Origin: Cellulomonas timonensis
Lineage (GTDB): Bacteria; Actinomycetota; Actinomycetes; Actinomycetales; Cellulomonadaceae
Length of the DNA stretch: 64,000 nucleotides
Assembly: GCF_900046455.1 (NCBI RefSeq)
Contig: NZ_FCOT01000011.1
Location: forward strand, 1 to 64,000
Reading direction: 5' to 3'
Positions 9,604 to 17,837 of the stretch are shown here, piece by piece (positions within the stretch are counted from its first letter, which is position 1; every line of letters starts with the position of its first letter). The position numbers and the translations under genes are program-made. Below the pieces are notes generated by a model that searched no databases, was not told the DNA's origin, and worked only from the letters and a program-made list of their open reading frames with translations.

Positions 9604-11373
9604 ATGGCACACCAGAACGTCGCCGAACAACTCGTCGCCCAGATCATCGCCGCCGGGGCGCGGCATGTGTACGGCATCGTCGGCGACAGCCTCAACCCCA
9701 TCGTCGACGCGATCCGCCGCGCGGCGAAGGACGGCGCCGACATCGCCTGGGTGCAGGTGCGGCATGAGGAGTCGGCGGCATTCGCGGCTGCGGCGGAGGC
9801 CGAGCTGACGGGACGCCTGGCGGTATGCGCGGGATCGTGCGGGCCGGGCAACCTGCACCTGATCAACGGCCTGTATGACGCGAACCGCTCACGGGTGCCC
9901 GTGCTCGCGATCGCCTCGCACATCCCCAGCCCGCAGATCGGCACCGGCTTCTTCCAGGAGACCCACCCGGACCGGCTGTTCACCGAGTGCTCGGTGTTCT
10001 CCGAGATGATCTCGACGGCCGCCCAGGCGCCCCGGGTGATCCGCTCGGCGATCCACCACGCGTACGGCGCCCCGGGCGTCGCGGTGCTGACGCTGCCCGG
10101 CGACGTCGCCGAGCTCGAGGCGCCCGCGATCGTCCCCGACGTGCTGACTCCCCCGGAGCCGCCGCGCGTGGTGCCGCATGAGGACGCGCTCGAACGCCTC
10201 GCGGCGGTGATCGACGACGCCAAGAAGGTGACGATCTTCGCGGGCGCGGGGGTCCGGGGCGCGCATGACGAGGTGGTCGCCCTCGCCGAGCGGCTGCACG
10301 CGCCCATCGGGCACACGCTGCGCGGCAAGGAGTGGATCCAGTACGACAACCCGTTCGACGTGGGCATGACGGGGCTGCTGGGCTACGGCGCGTGCCAGGC
10401 GGCGCTCGACGGCGCCGATCTGGTCCTCATGCTCGGCACGGACTTCCCCTACGACCAGTTCCTGCCCGCCGACGTGGTCACCGCGCAGGTGGACATCGAG
10501 CCCACCCGGCTGGGGCGGCGCACCCGCAAGGACGTGGCGGTGGTGGGTGATGTCGGGGAGACCGTCCGGGCGCTGCTGCCCCGCGTGCAGCGCAAGCGCT
10601 CGCACCGGTTCCTCGATCAGATGCTGCGCAAGCACGAGCGGGCGATGACCGGCGTGGTCGGCGCGTACACCAAGGATGTGGAGCACCACACACCGATCCA
10701 TCCCGAGTTCGCGGCGGTGCTGCTCGACGAGGAGGCCCCCGAGGACGCGGTGTTCACCGTGGACACGGGCATGTGCAACGTGTGGGCCGCGCGCTACCTC
10801 ACGCCCAGCCCTCAACGCCGGGTCATCGGCTCGTTCCTGCACGGCTCGATGGCCAACGCCGTGCCGCATGCCATCGGCGCCGCGCATGCCGACCGGGACC
10901 AGGGCCGGCCCGCCCGCCCGGTCATCGCGCTCGCCGGGGACGGCGGACTGTCGATGCTGCTGGGCGAGCTCATCACGCTGGTGCAATACCACCTGCCGGT
11001 GAAGGTCGTGCTGTTCGACAACGCGACGCTGGGCATGGTGCGCCTCGAGATGCTGGTGGACGGCCTGCCGTCGTTCGGCACCGACTCCCCGGCCGTCGAC
11101 TACGCGGGCGTCGCCCGGTCGTTGGGCATCCACGCCGAGCGCGTCGAGGACCCCGGCCGCGTCCGCGACGCGCTGCGTGAGGCGCTCGCGCACGACGGGC
11201 CCGCGCTCGTCGACCTGGTCACCGACCCGCACGCGCTGTCCCTGCCGCCGAAGATCACGCGCCAGCAGGTCGCCGGGTTCACCGCGGCCATGAGCAAGGA
11301 GATCCTGGGCGGCGGGATGGGCGAGGTCATGGCGATGGCCCGCTCGAATCTGCGCAACGTGCCGCGCCCCTGA
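9604..11373 (+). CDS. poxB: thiamine-diphosphate-dependent pyruvate oxidase/dehydrogenase
   Basis: A 589-residue ThDP enzyme of the acetolactate synthase superfamily, closest in pattern to PoxB (pyruvate to acetate and CO2, with FAD and quinone). The N-terminal PYR domain has GIVGDSLNPI and VRHEESAAFAAAAEAELTG, with the catalytic Glu in HEESAAF. The central domain has a nucleotide-binding GAGVRGAHDEV. The C-terminal PP domain has the ThDP/Mg motif GDGGLSMLLGE ending in FDNAT. A ribosome binding site GGAGG precedes the ATG by about 7 bases. It seems to be transcribed alone. PoxB in E. coli is membrane-peripheral; a C-terminal amphipathic segment here is plausible but was not confirmed. Confidence 0.9.
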   Translation: MAHQNVAEQLVAQIIAAGARHVYGIVGDSLNPIVDAIRRAAKDGADIAWVQVRHEESAAFAAAAEAELTGRLAVCAGSCGPGNLHLINGLYDANRSRVPVLAIASHIPSPQIGTGFFQETHPDRLFTECSVFSEMISTAAQAPRVIRSAIHHAYGAPGVAVLTLPGDVAELEAPAIVPDVLTPPEPPRVVPHEDALERLAAVIDDAKKVTIFAGAGVRGAHDEVVALAERLHAPIGHTLRGKEWIQYDNPFDVGMTGLLGYGACQAALDGADLVLMLGTDFPYDQFLPADVVTAQVDIEPTRLGRRTRKDVAVVGDVGETVRALLPRVQRKRSHRFLDQMLRKHERAMTGVVGAYTKDVEHHTPIHPEFAAVLLDEEAPEDAVFTVDTGMCNVWAARYLTPSPQRRVIGSFLHGSMANAVPHAIGAAHADRDQGRPARPVIALAGDGGLSMLLGELITLVQYHLPVKVVLFDNATLGMVRLEMLVDGLPSFGTDSPAVDYAGVARSLGIHAERVEDPGRVRDALREALAHDGPALVDLVTDPHALSLPPKITRQQVAGFTAAMSKEILGGGMGEVMAMARSNLRNVPRP

Positions 11374-11478
11374 CCGCCGCCTGGGGCTCGGCGCGATCAC
11401 GGCTCGGTACGATCGCTGCCGTGGGCGGCGAGCCCCGGGCCGCTGACGCGGACCGCACCGAGGAGAGCTTGAGGGTCG

Positions 11479-12000
11479 ATGTCGGACGTGCAGCACGTGG
11501 TGGTCATGGGAGTCTCGGGCTCCGGGAAGACCACCGTCGCCCAGCTCGTCGCGGAGCGCCTGCACCGGCAGTTCCTGGAGGCCGACGACCAGCACCCCGC
11601 GGCCAACGTGGCCAAGATGGCGGCGGGCGAGCCGCTCACCGACCAGGACCGCGCCCCCTGGCTCGCGACCCTGCGTGACTGGCTGGCCGAGCAGACCCGT
11701 GCGGGCCGCCCCAGCGTGCTCACCTGCTCGGCGCTCAAGGTCGCCTACCGCGACGTGCTCCGCGCCGGCGGGCCCGTGCTGTTCGTCCACCTGGACGTGA
11801 CGCCCGACGTGCTGGCCCAGCGGATGGGCCAGCGCGTCGGCCACTTCATGCCACCCGCGCTGCTGGGCTCCCAGCTCGCCGCGCTCGAGCCCTTGCTGCC
11901 CACCGAGCCCGGGTTCACGCTCGACGCCACGGGCACGGCGCAGTCGCTGGCCGCCCAGATCGCCGACCGGGTGCGCGCGCTGTCCGACACGACGATGTGA
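11479..12000 (+). CDS. gntK: gluconokinase
   Basis: Phosphorylates D-gluconate to 6-phosphogluconate, feeding the pentose phosphate pathway. The 173-residue size fits the GntK (thermoresistant-type) family. A Walker A motif GVSGSGKTT lies at residues 11-19, followed by the family features EADDQHPAANVAKMAAGEPLTD, DRAPWL and LTCSALKVAYRDVLR. ATG at 11479. The gene ends 22 bases before the convergent unknown gene pair. No gluconate permease or GntR regulator is adjacent, so its regulation is not visible here. Confidence 0.93.
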   Translation: MSDVQHVVVMGVSGSGKTTVAQLVAERLHRQFLEADDQHPAANVAKMAAGEPLTDQDRAPWLATLRDWLAEQTRAGRPSVLTCSALKVAYRDVLRAGGPVLFVHLDVTPDVLAQRMGQRVGHFMPPALLGSQLAALEPLLPTEPGFTLDATGTAQSLAAQIADRVRALSDTTM

Positions 12001-12022
12001 CCCCGACGACGTGGCCTGCGGG

Positions 12023-12580
12023 CTACGTGGCCGGCGGCGCCAGGATCTGGGACCCGACGAGAACGGGCGTGCACATCCGTGCGCTGAGCACGACCGCGGC
12101 CGGGATCTCCCACAGCGGATCCCAGTGCGCTGTGAACCGCAGCGCGTCGCCGCCGTGCACAGTCGGAGGGACGAAGAAGATCAGCGCACCCGACCCACGC
12201 GCGGCCGGCCAGTACTGCTGGACCCGGCCACGGGCGACGACCGCACGCTTCTCGTAGGCGGTCACCGGCCCGGCGCGGTGGGCTTCTTCAAGGTCGCGGA
12301 GGTCCTGCTCGCGCAGCTCACCGTCCAGGACGGCGTCGCTGAGCGCGTCCCCGCTGGCGTAGAACATCGCCGTCTGCGTGTGCGTCACGTCGAGCAGTGC
12401 CGCCGACGGGGTCGCGACCCCGAGGAGGTCGAGCACGGGGAACGCGGCGGGGATCGGGGTGTGGACCTGGCCGGGGAACGGCTCGAACTCCTGGCTCCGG
12501 AGCGCGGGGAGCCTCTTTCCCTCCCACCAGGTCCTGGCGGGGAACTCCATCTGGGTGGGGTCGTACGTCGGCCAGCTCAC
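12023..12580 (-). CDS. protein of unknown function, downstream paralogue of a tandem pair
   Basis: A 185-residue protein that I do not recognise. It starts at GTG 12580, which overlaps the TGA of the upstream gene (GTGA junction), so translation of the two is coupled. It is paralogous to the upstream product: the segments TAMFYASGDALSDA and YEKRAVVARGRVQQYWPA align with TAWFYNIRHELSDA and REKRAIARRGSLLRLWPA. No signal peptide or transmembrane helix is seen. The N-terminus contains FPARTWWEGKRLPAL. It ends 22 bases from the convergent gluconokinase gene. Confidence 0.75.
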   Translation of the reverse strand: MSWPTYDPTQMEFPARTWWEGKRLPALRSQEFEPFPGQVHTPIPAAFPVLDLLGVATPSAALLDVTHTQTAMFYASGDALSDAVLDGELREQDLRDLEEAHRAGPVTAYEKRAVVARGRVQQYWPAARGSGALIFFVPPTVHGGDALRFTAHWDPLWEIPAAVVLSARMCTPVLVGSQILAPPAT

Positions 12581-13149
12581 GAGTACATCCGATCGATGGT
12601 CCTGGCGAGCAGGACGGTGGTGTTCATGCGGGCGGAGGCCACGATCGCGTCGCGGACCGCGGTGGGCAGGTCGGTGGCGCTCAGGCTCACCAGCAGCCCG
12701 TCCACGTTCGACAGGCGGTACTCGCCTCTCACGGTCGGAGCGCAGACCAGGGCGTACTCGCCGGTCACGTCCGAGTGCGCGGGCCACAGGCGCAGCAGGC
12801 TGCCGCGGCGCGCGATCGCGCGCTTCTCACGGGTGAACAAGACCTCGCGGTCGATGCTGAACCAGTCGTGCTGCTCGCGGGTCATGTCGGAGGGGTTCAC
12901 GTGGGCGTCGCTGAGCTCGTGCCTGATGTTGTAGAACCACGCGGTCGTCGCGTGCTCGAGGTCGAACAGGGGCGCGGTCCCCGCATCGGCCAGCGTCCCG
13001 GTCTCCCGGCGCGGGAACGGCACCGGGGTGGGGACAGCGTGCGACGGGGCGCGCCATGACGTGTCGTCGGTGAGGCCGGCCAGCCATGCGGGGTCGATGC
13101 GCGCGGGCACGTACTCGTCCGGGAGCACGTCGGTCACGGGAGGGGGCAT
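12577..13149 (-). CDS. protein of unknown function, upstream paralogue of a tandem pair
   Basis: A 190-residue protein with no family I can name. It is the first gene of a two-gene coupled unit, with a 4-base GTGA overlap into its paralogue. Conserved between the two are a TPxPF/TPIPAAF element, an aromatic-rich stretch (TAWFYNIRHELSDA), a basic motif followed by LWPA/YWPA, and a C-terminal half with VxSAxMxTxVLxxxxI. This protein looks cytoplasmic, with no signal or membrane segment. The coupling and paralogy suggest the two products may form a heteromer, which is an inference. Confidence 0.78.
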   Translation of the reverse strand: MPPPVTDVLPDEYVPARIDPAWLAGLTDDTSWRAPSHAVPTPVPFPRRETGTLADAGTAPLFDLEHATTAWFYNIRHELSDAHVNPSDMTREQHDWFSIDREVLFTREKRAIARRGSLLRLWPAHSDVTGEYALVCAPTVRGEYRLSNVDGLLVSLSATDLPTAVRDAIVASARMNTTVLLARTIDRMYS

Positions 13150-13231
13150 GGGCTGGATCGTGCCACGTGCGGACCTTCTGAGGGCGAGGTTCGACCGCGA
13201 GCGCAGGATGACGCCCTGGCCGATCAGCCGC

Positions 13232-14851
13232 CTAGTCGGCTGGCGTGGGGGACGGCGCGTCCATGCCCGGCACCTGTCGGCGCCGCGGCGGCTGAGCCGG
13301 CTCGGTGGGCTCCAGTGGCTTCGTGGCCGGCCCCTCCAGCGGGGACCCGGTCGCGTCGAAGCGGGACCCGTGCAGCGGGCAGTCCCAGGACCGCTCCGCG
13401 TCGTTCCACGTGACGATGCCGCCCAGATGCGTGCACACCCCCGAGACCCGTCGGGTCACCCCGCCGACGGTGCACACCGCCTCCGGGTGCCGGAACCGGG
13501 CCCGCTCGATGCGTCCCTGCCCCTCCGGCGGGGTGGGCCGCTCCGCCACCGCCGGCCATGGGCGCAGCCAGTCCGAGGCCAGGCGGACGCCCACCTCCGC
13601 GTTCCACCGGGCGACGGTCCCCGCGCCCCTCACCAGCTCGCGTGGCCGCCACGGCCGCCAGTCGGCCGCCCAGCGCGGCGGGTGGTCGCCCAGCAGCTCG
13701 GCGGCCATCACCAGCGCGGCCGCCACCGCCGTCGTCATCCCCCACTTGTCGTACCCGCTCGCGAACAGCACCCGCCCGTTCGTCGGGACGAGCCGTCCCA
13801 CCAACGGCAGACCGTCCGACGAGGCGTAGTCCTGCGCCGACCACGCGTGGGTCACCACCGCGCCCGGGAAATGCCGCTCCGTCCACCGGGTCAGCCGGCG
13901 CACATGCGCGCCCGTCGGGCCGCCGCGCCCCGTCACGTGACCCGCGCCGCCCACCAGCAGCATCGCGCCCGCATCCGCCGTCGACTCCCCCGCGGCGACC
14001 ACCGGCGTGCTGCGCACCGAGCGGGTGTCGCCATCCGATGACAGGTACATCCCCGGCGGCAGGTCGCCCGGCGCCTGGCAGGCCAGCGCATACGAGCGGC
14101 GCGCCTGGAGCCGGCCGAAGAACCCCCCGCGATCGAGCACCGGGGCTCCCGTCGCGAGGACCACGGTGTCGGCGCGGGTGTCCCCCCGCGTCGTGCGCAC
14201 CACATACGTCCCCGCAGGCTCCCGGTGCGCGCCCAGCACCCGGGCGCGGTCCACGATGCGACCGCCGCGCGCCACCACGTCCTCCGCGAGCGCCGCGAGC
14301 ACGTCCATCGGGTCGAGCTGCGCCTGATCGGCCAACTCCACGGCGCCGACCACCGCCACCGGCAGCTCCAGCTCGTCCCGCCACTCCACGGGCAGGCCGA
14401 GCCGCTCGGCCACGCGCATCTCCTCGTCGACCCGGACCAGGCCGGGTCCCGTGGTCGCATACGTCACCGCGGGCCGCCGCTGATACGCGACACCATGCTC
14501 GTCGCAGTACCGCAGCAGCCAGTCCATGCCCTCCCGGCTGCCCTCGAGGTACGACTCCTGCACCGGCTCCGGGTGCCGGCGCGCCATCGAGGACAGCCGG
14601 GTCCCCTGCAACAGGCTCACCTTGGCCGTCGAACGCCCCGTGGTCCCCGCGCCCACCCAGCGCGACTCCACCACCACCACCGACCAGCCCGCCCGGGCCA
14701 GCAGCAGCGCAGTCGTCAGGCCGGTCAGGCCAGCGCCGACGACCACCACGTCATGCGGATCCGCCAGCTCGGCGGAAGGCCCCGCGCCGCCATCGGTGGC
14801 CAGGGCCCGCGCGTCAAGCCGGTCGAGCCACAGCGACGTGCGCGCGACCAT
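13232..14851 (-). CDS. FAD-dependent oxidoreductase with C-terminal Rieske domain
   Basis: A 539-residue fusion. The N-terminal DAO-type FAD domain has VVVVGAGLTGLTTALLLARAGWSVVVVE (dinucleotide-binding GxGxxG) near residue 35, and a second FAD-contact region VLFASGYDKWGMTTA near residue 375. The C-terminal Rieske [2Fe-2S] domain, about residues 445-515, shows CTHLGG and CPLHGSRF, giving the expected C-x-H and C-x-x-H ligands. Such proteins are annotated as FAD-dependent oxidoreductases in many actinobacteria and the substrate is unknown. ATG at 14851. The YtxH-like gene ends just downstream in the genome (upstream in transcription), so the two may be co-transcribed. Confidence 0.92.
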   Translation of the reverse strand: MVARTSLWLDRLDARALATDGGAGPSAELADPHDVVVVGAGLTGLTTALLLARAGWSVVVVESRWVGAGTTGRSTAKVSLLQGTRLSSMARRHPEPVQESYLEGSREGMDWLLRYCDEHGVAYQRRPAVTYATTGPGLVRVDEEMRVAERLGLPVEWRDELELPVAVVGAVELADQAQLDPMDVLAALAEDVVARGGRIVDRARVLGAHREPAGTYVVRTTRGDTRADTVVLATGAPVLDRGGFFGRLQARRSYALACQAPGDLPPGMYLSSDGDTRSVRSTPVVAAGESTADAGAMLLVGGAGHVTGRGGPTGAHVRRLTRWTERHFPGAVVTHAWSAQDYASSDGLPLVGRLVPTNGRVLFASGYDKWGMTTAVAAALVMAAELLGDHPPRWAADWRPWRPRELVRGAGTVARWNAEVGVRLASDWLRPWPAVAERPTPPEGQGRIERARFRHPEAVCTVGGVTRRVSGVCTHLGGIVTWNDAERSWDCPLHGSRFDATGSPLEGPATKPLEPTEPAQPPRRRQVPGMDAPSPTPAD

Positions 14852-14857
14852 GGTGGA

Positions 14858-15151
14858 TCAGGGAGTGGACCGGTAGTCGGAGTCAGTGGTCCCGCCGAGG
14901 TCGGGCCCGCCGGAGGCGCCGGTCGTCGAGGAGCTGGGCGACGAGACGTCCGGCGAGGGGCTGGCCCACGGGTCGTCCGAGGATCCCGACGTGGCCTTGC
15001 TGCGCAGGTCGCTGACCTTCTCCTGCACCCGCGGGTCGTTCCACGAGTCCGTCAGCTTGGCCTTCACCTTGTCGAGCTTCTCGCGCCCCGCCGGGGTCCC
15101 GAGCAGGTACCCGAGTCCGGCTCCGAGGACGAATGCCGCCTTGCCCTTCAT
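14858..15151 (-). CDS. YtxH-like small membrane-associated protein
   Basis: A 97-residue protein. The N-terminus MKGKAAFVLGAGLGYLLGTPAGREKLDKVKAK is one hydrophobic helix with a GxxxGYLLGT-type glycine zipper followed by a charged helix, as in YtxH/general stress proteins. The C-terminal half is a low-complexity Ser/Pro/Gly/Asp tail. The ATG at 15151 is preceded by AGGCTTTACA with a short GGAGG (plus-strand cctcc at 15159-15163). The stop is 6 bases upstream of the Rieske oxidoreductase start, so one transcript is likely. It may be stress-related by family, but no direct evidence is present. Confidence 0.8.
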   Translation of the reverse strand: MKGKAAFVLGAGLGYLLGTPAGREKLDKVKAKLTDSWNDPRVQEKVSDLRSKATSGSSDDPWASPSPDVSSPSSSTTGASGGPDLGGTTDSDYRSTP

Positions 15152-15273
15152 GTAAAGCCTCCACTCGCTCGTACTCCATCAGTGCGTGCTGACGAGCGTA
15201 GGCGGGGCAGGTGGCGACCGCCTCCCGACAGCACACGCTGGGTCGGCCAGGCATCTGGCGCCTCCGGACCCGA

Positions 15274-15866
15274 TCAGTCGAGCGGAGCCAGCCCGTCATC
15301 GAACTTCCGCATCTGGCGGTAGACCTGCTGCCACGAGTGCCCGTTCGCAATCCAGGCCGGCGCTTGGAGGGCGGGGCACGCTCGAGGACCTGCCTCGTGC
15401 TGAGCAAGCGCAGCAGACCCGTCGCGTTGTGCTGCTCGAGCCATCGGCGCTCGCGCAATGCGCGGCGTCGACCGTCGCTCTCATCGATGAGCACGACCAC
15501 AGACGTCCCCTGCTGCGCGAAGAGTGACGCGTGCGCCAGCACCAAGATCTCACCCAGTGATTCCGAGCTCCGGACTCGTGTCGCCGCGGGCATGCCGCTG
15601 ATACGTGACACCGCCGATTCGAACGCTCGAGATGCCAAGTCGTCGTTCAGGACCTCCACCCGCCCGGAATCCCTGAGCTTCAGCCAGGTCGCTTGTGCAC
15701 CGGTCCGCGCGAAACGGGGATCGCGGCACTTCCCAAGAATCTCCCGGTCGACCCTCTCCGCGGTCTTCAACCTCACGTTGCTCGTCGAGGCCAGTTGCAC
15801 GAGGACGTTTTGCTGGCCGACCGCGAGGAAGTTCAGGCATGGGCCAGCGTCGAGCAGGATGCTCAC
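15274..15866 (-). pseudogene. PIN-like domain toxin gene, frameshifted
   Basis: The start is GTG 15866, overlapping the TGA of the metallopeptidase gene (GTGA). The reading frame MSILLDAGPCLNFLA, SLGEILVLAHASLF and VVVLIDESDGRR has the acidic pattern and order of a PIN-fold nuclease (VapC-like). After LSTRQVLERAP the frame is lost and would run on for another 160 codons of non-coding character. A one-base shift at the G4 run (plus strand 15373-15376) restores a sensible C-terminus that contains AWIANGHSWQQVYRQMRKF and stops at 15274-15276, giving about 197 residues. The lesion is either a natural inactivating deletion in a homopolymer or a sequence error. Confidence 0.7.
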
Positions 15867-16687
15867 GGGCCGCCTTCCGAATTCGTGTCAGGGAACAGCG
15901 GCGCGCTCGGATCCCATTCATCGTCATCGTCGTTCCATGCGTCCGCATCGTCGACGGGCACAGGTGGGCCAAGCTCAGATTCGAGGTCTGCCGGGGACTG
16001 GCCATACCAGTGAGCGAGCTCGGCCACGCTGAGAACGCCACGTCGGTAGCCCTCGACAGCGCGGCTCATCAGGCCCTGGGGAGCGCGGGGCGCCTGGGAG
16101 GTCACCGCGAGCGCCCTGTACTGATCAGCCCATCCGAATCGGGCGGCAAGCCTGGAGGCTGAATCCGATGACCACTCAGTGCACGTGTCCTGGCTGATCT
16201 TCCCCAGAGTGCGCAGCTGGATCGCCGCCATGGCTGGTGACACCTCGAAGCGCTGCACGAGATCAGACAGGTGCGCCTGCGTCAGCGGCCCGTCGAGCTT
16301 GGCGACGCGCCGCCGCACACCGTCAAGCGGGATGAGCAGATGACGAGCGAACGCGTCGGCGCGGATCTCCTCGGGGGTACGAGAGCCCGGCGTCAATGTG
16401 ACCCCTGCGTCGAGGTCGCCTGCGAGCACGTGGCCCAGCTCGTGGGCGATGCTCGAACGCTGCCGCATCGGATGGGGAGTGGTGGCTACCGCGATGATGA
16501 GGAATCCCGTGGTCGGGTGGCACATCGTCAGGCCGTGCTCGTCCTGCCCGGCGTCCATGCTCATGACATCGATCCCGCAGGCGCGGTAGACCAGCTCGAA
16601 CAGGTCATTGATCGGGGCATCGTCCAACTCGTAGTCGCGACGGACCCGGTCCGCGAGCGCTCGTGCTCGATCCTCGTTGCTACTCAT
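15863..16687 (-). CDS. ImmA/IrrE-family metallopeptidase
   Basis: A 274-residue protein with the COG2856 metallopeptidase motif HELGH at residues 82-86 and a downstream third-ligand region EEIRADAFARHLLIP near residue 107. ImmA-type proteases cleave XRE-family repressors, and in type II toxin-antitoxin modules such domains are often paired with XRE antitoxins. The C-terminal region, with a GVLSVAELAHWYGQ helix and an acidic Asp-rich tail, is less conserved. ATG 16687 overlaps the stop of the XRE gene (ATGA), and its own stop overlaps the PIN-like gene (GTGA), so all three are translationally coupled. Confidence 0.9.
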   Translation of the reverse strand: MSSNEDRARALADRVRRDYELDDAPINDLFELVYRACGIDVMSMDAGQDEHGLTMCHPTTGFLIIAVATTPHPMRQRSSIAHELGHVLAGDLDAGVTLTPGSRTPEEIRADAFARHLLIPLDGVRRRVAKLDGPLTQAHLSDLVQRFEVSPAMAAIQLRTLGKISQDTCTEWSSDSASRLAARFGWADQYRALAVTSQAPRAPQGLMSRAVEGYRRGVLSVAELAHWYGQSPADLESELGPPVPVDDADAWNDDDDEWDPSAPLFPDTNSEGGP

Positions 16688-17028
16688 GCCCGGGGGATGC
16701 CCTGGCCGGTCAGGTAGTCGTCGAGCTCGAGGCACGCGTAGAGCCGCTCGCGCATCTGCGTCATGGCGGAAGACGTGCCGTCCGTGCGCGCCGCGTAGCG
16801 AGCGTTCTCCCGCACGTGCGCGTACCCGGTGATCGCCGCCGCCCGCACCGCGAAAAGGTCGGCGAGGAGCACGAGCTCGTCACCCTTGAGGACGCGCTCG
16901 CCTGCCTCGATGCGTGAGTACGTCGGCTGGGACACCTCGATAGCGCGGGACGCCTCTTCCTGCGAGATACCCGCCTGCTCGCGGAGCTCACGTACACGCC
17001 GGCCGAGGGCCGTTGCGTCGATTTCCAT
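16684..17028 (-). CDS. XRE-family helix-turn-helix regulator
   Basis: A 114-residue protein with an N-terminal HTH of the Xre/Cro type (LGRRVRELREQAGISQEEASRAIEVSQPTYSRIEAGER, about residues 8-45) and a short C-terminal helical region. As first gene of the operon it probably autoregulates and may act as the antitoxin or as the substrate of the downstream ImmA-like protease. The start ATG 17028 is preceded by GGAGGAG (plus-strand ctcctcc at 17037-17043), a strong ribosome binding site. This gene and the next overlap by 4 bases. Confidence 0.93.
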   Translation of the reverse strand: MEIDATALGRRVRELREQAGISQEEASRAIEVSQPTYSRIEAGERVLKGDELVLLADLFAVRAAAITGYAHVRENARYAARTDGTSSAMTQMRERLYACLELDDYLTGQGIPRA

Positions 17029-17225
17029 GTGAATACTCCTCCTGTGTTCATTCAGTCTGTCAGAGGCGCCGTCTCGGCGACAAGACCCCTTGACGCATCA
17101 CACAGAACCCGCGCAGCGGCGCCAGCATGTCGCGAACGCCGACCGCACCCTCGCTGCTGCGCGCTTCCACAGTTCCCCAGAGCCACGCCCGCGCCTGGCC
17201 GTCGTCGGCAAGGCTGCAGTCGCTG

Positions 17226-17837
17226 ATGTGCGGCGACCATCCCTCCGACCTCAAGAGGCCCCAGGTGGCAGCAGGAACTCTGACTCGCGAACCGCTCCGT
17301 GACCGGGCCGCAGACCAAGCCCACCAAACCCGCTCTGAGCGCCGCGCCGCAAGGCTCGCCGCGCACCGCGCCCAGCAGGCCGCCGCCGCTGAGGCGGTGG
17401 CAGCGAAGGAGGGAGACAAGCGGGCCCGCGCCCTCCAAGCGGTCCTGCGACGCCGACGGCGCCACGCGCTGGTCATCCTGGCCGCCGCCGCCGCGCTCGC
17501 CGTCGTGGCCAGTTGGGGTGCTGCGCGGATGGCCGATGCCCATCCGTGGTCGCAGATGCGCTGGATGATCGGATTCGGTGGACGCGGCGGCTCTGACGTC
17601 GCCACGCAGCACATCGCCACCGCGGATGCCCGGTGGTTCGTGCTGGCAGTGCAATTGATCCCCGTCGCGCTAGCCGGGGTGTCCCTGCTGTTGTCGCTGC
17701 CCCACCGCGAGCGCGAGCGCACGCTCCACGCCGTGCCGATGTGGCTGGGGGCGGCATTGGCGCCTGCTCTCGCCATCTGCCTGCTCGGACGGTTCGCGAC
17801 GCATGCGGCGGGGCCCGGGGTCAGCCCTCGGCGGTGA
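17226..17837 (+). CDS. membrane protein of unknown function, start uncertain
   Basis: About 203 residues if ATG 17226 is used; an in-frame start at 17127 would add 33 poorly conserved-looking residues. A basic, Ala-rich region with coiled-coil character (about residues 25-75) precedes three hydrophobic helices: ALVILAAAAALAVVASWG, FVLAVQLIPVALAGVSLLL and MWLGAALAPALAICLL. The layout suggests a cytoplasmic N-terminal helix followed by membrane segments. I do not recognise the family. Its 3' end overlaps the convergent pseudouridine synthase gene by 17 bases. Confidence 0.6.
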   Translation: MCGDHPSDLKRPQVAAGTLTREPLRDRAADQAHQTRSERRAARLAAHRAQQAAAAEAVAAKEGDKRARALQAVLRRRRRHALVILAAAAALAVVASWGAARMADAHPWSQMRWMIGFGGRGGSDVATQHIATADARWFVLAVQLIPVALAGVSLLLSLPHRERERTLHAVPMWLGAALAPALAICLLGRFATHAAGPGVSPRR

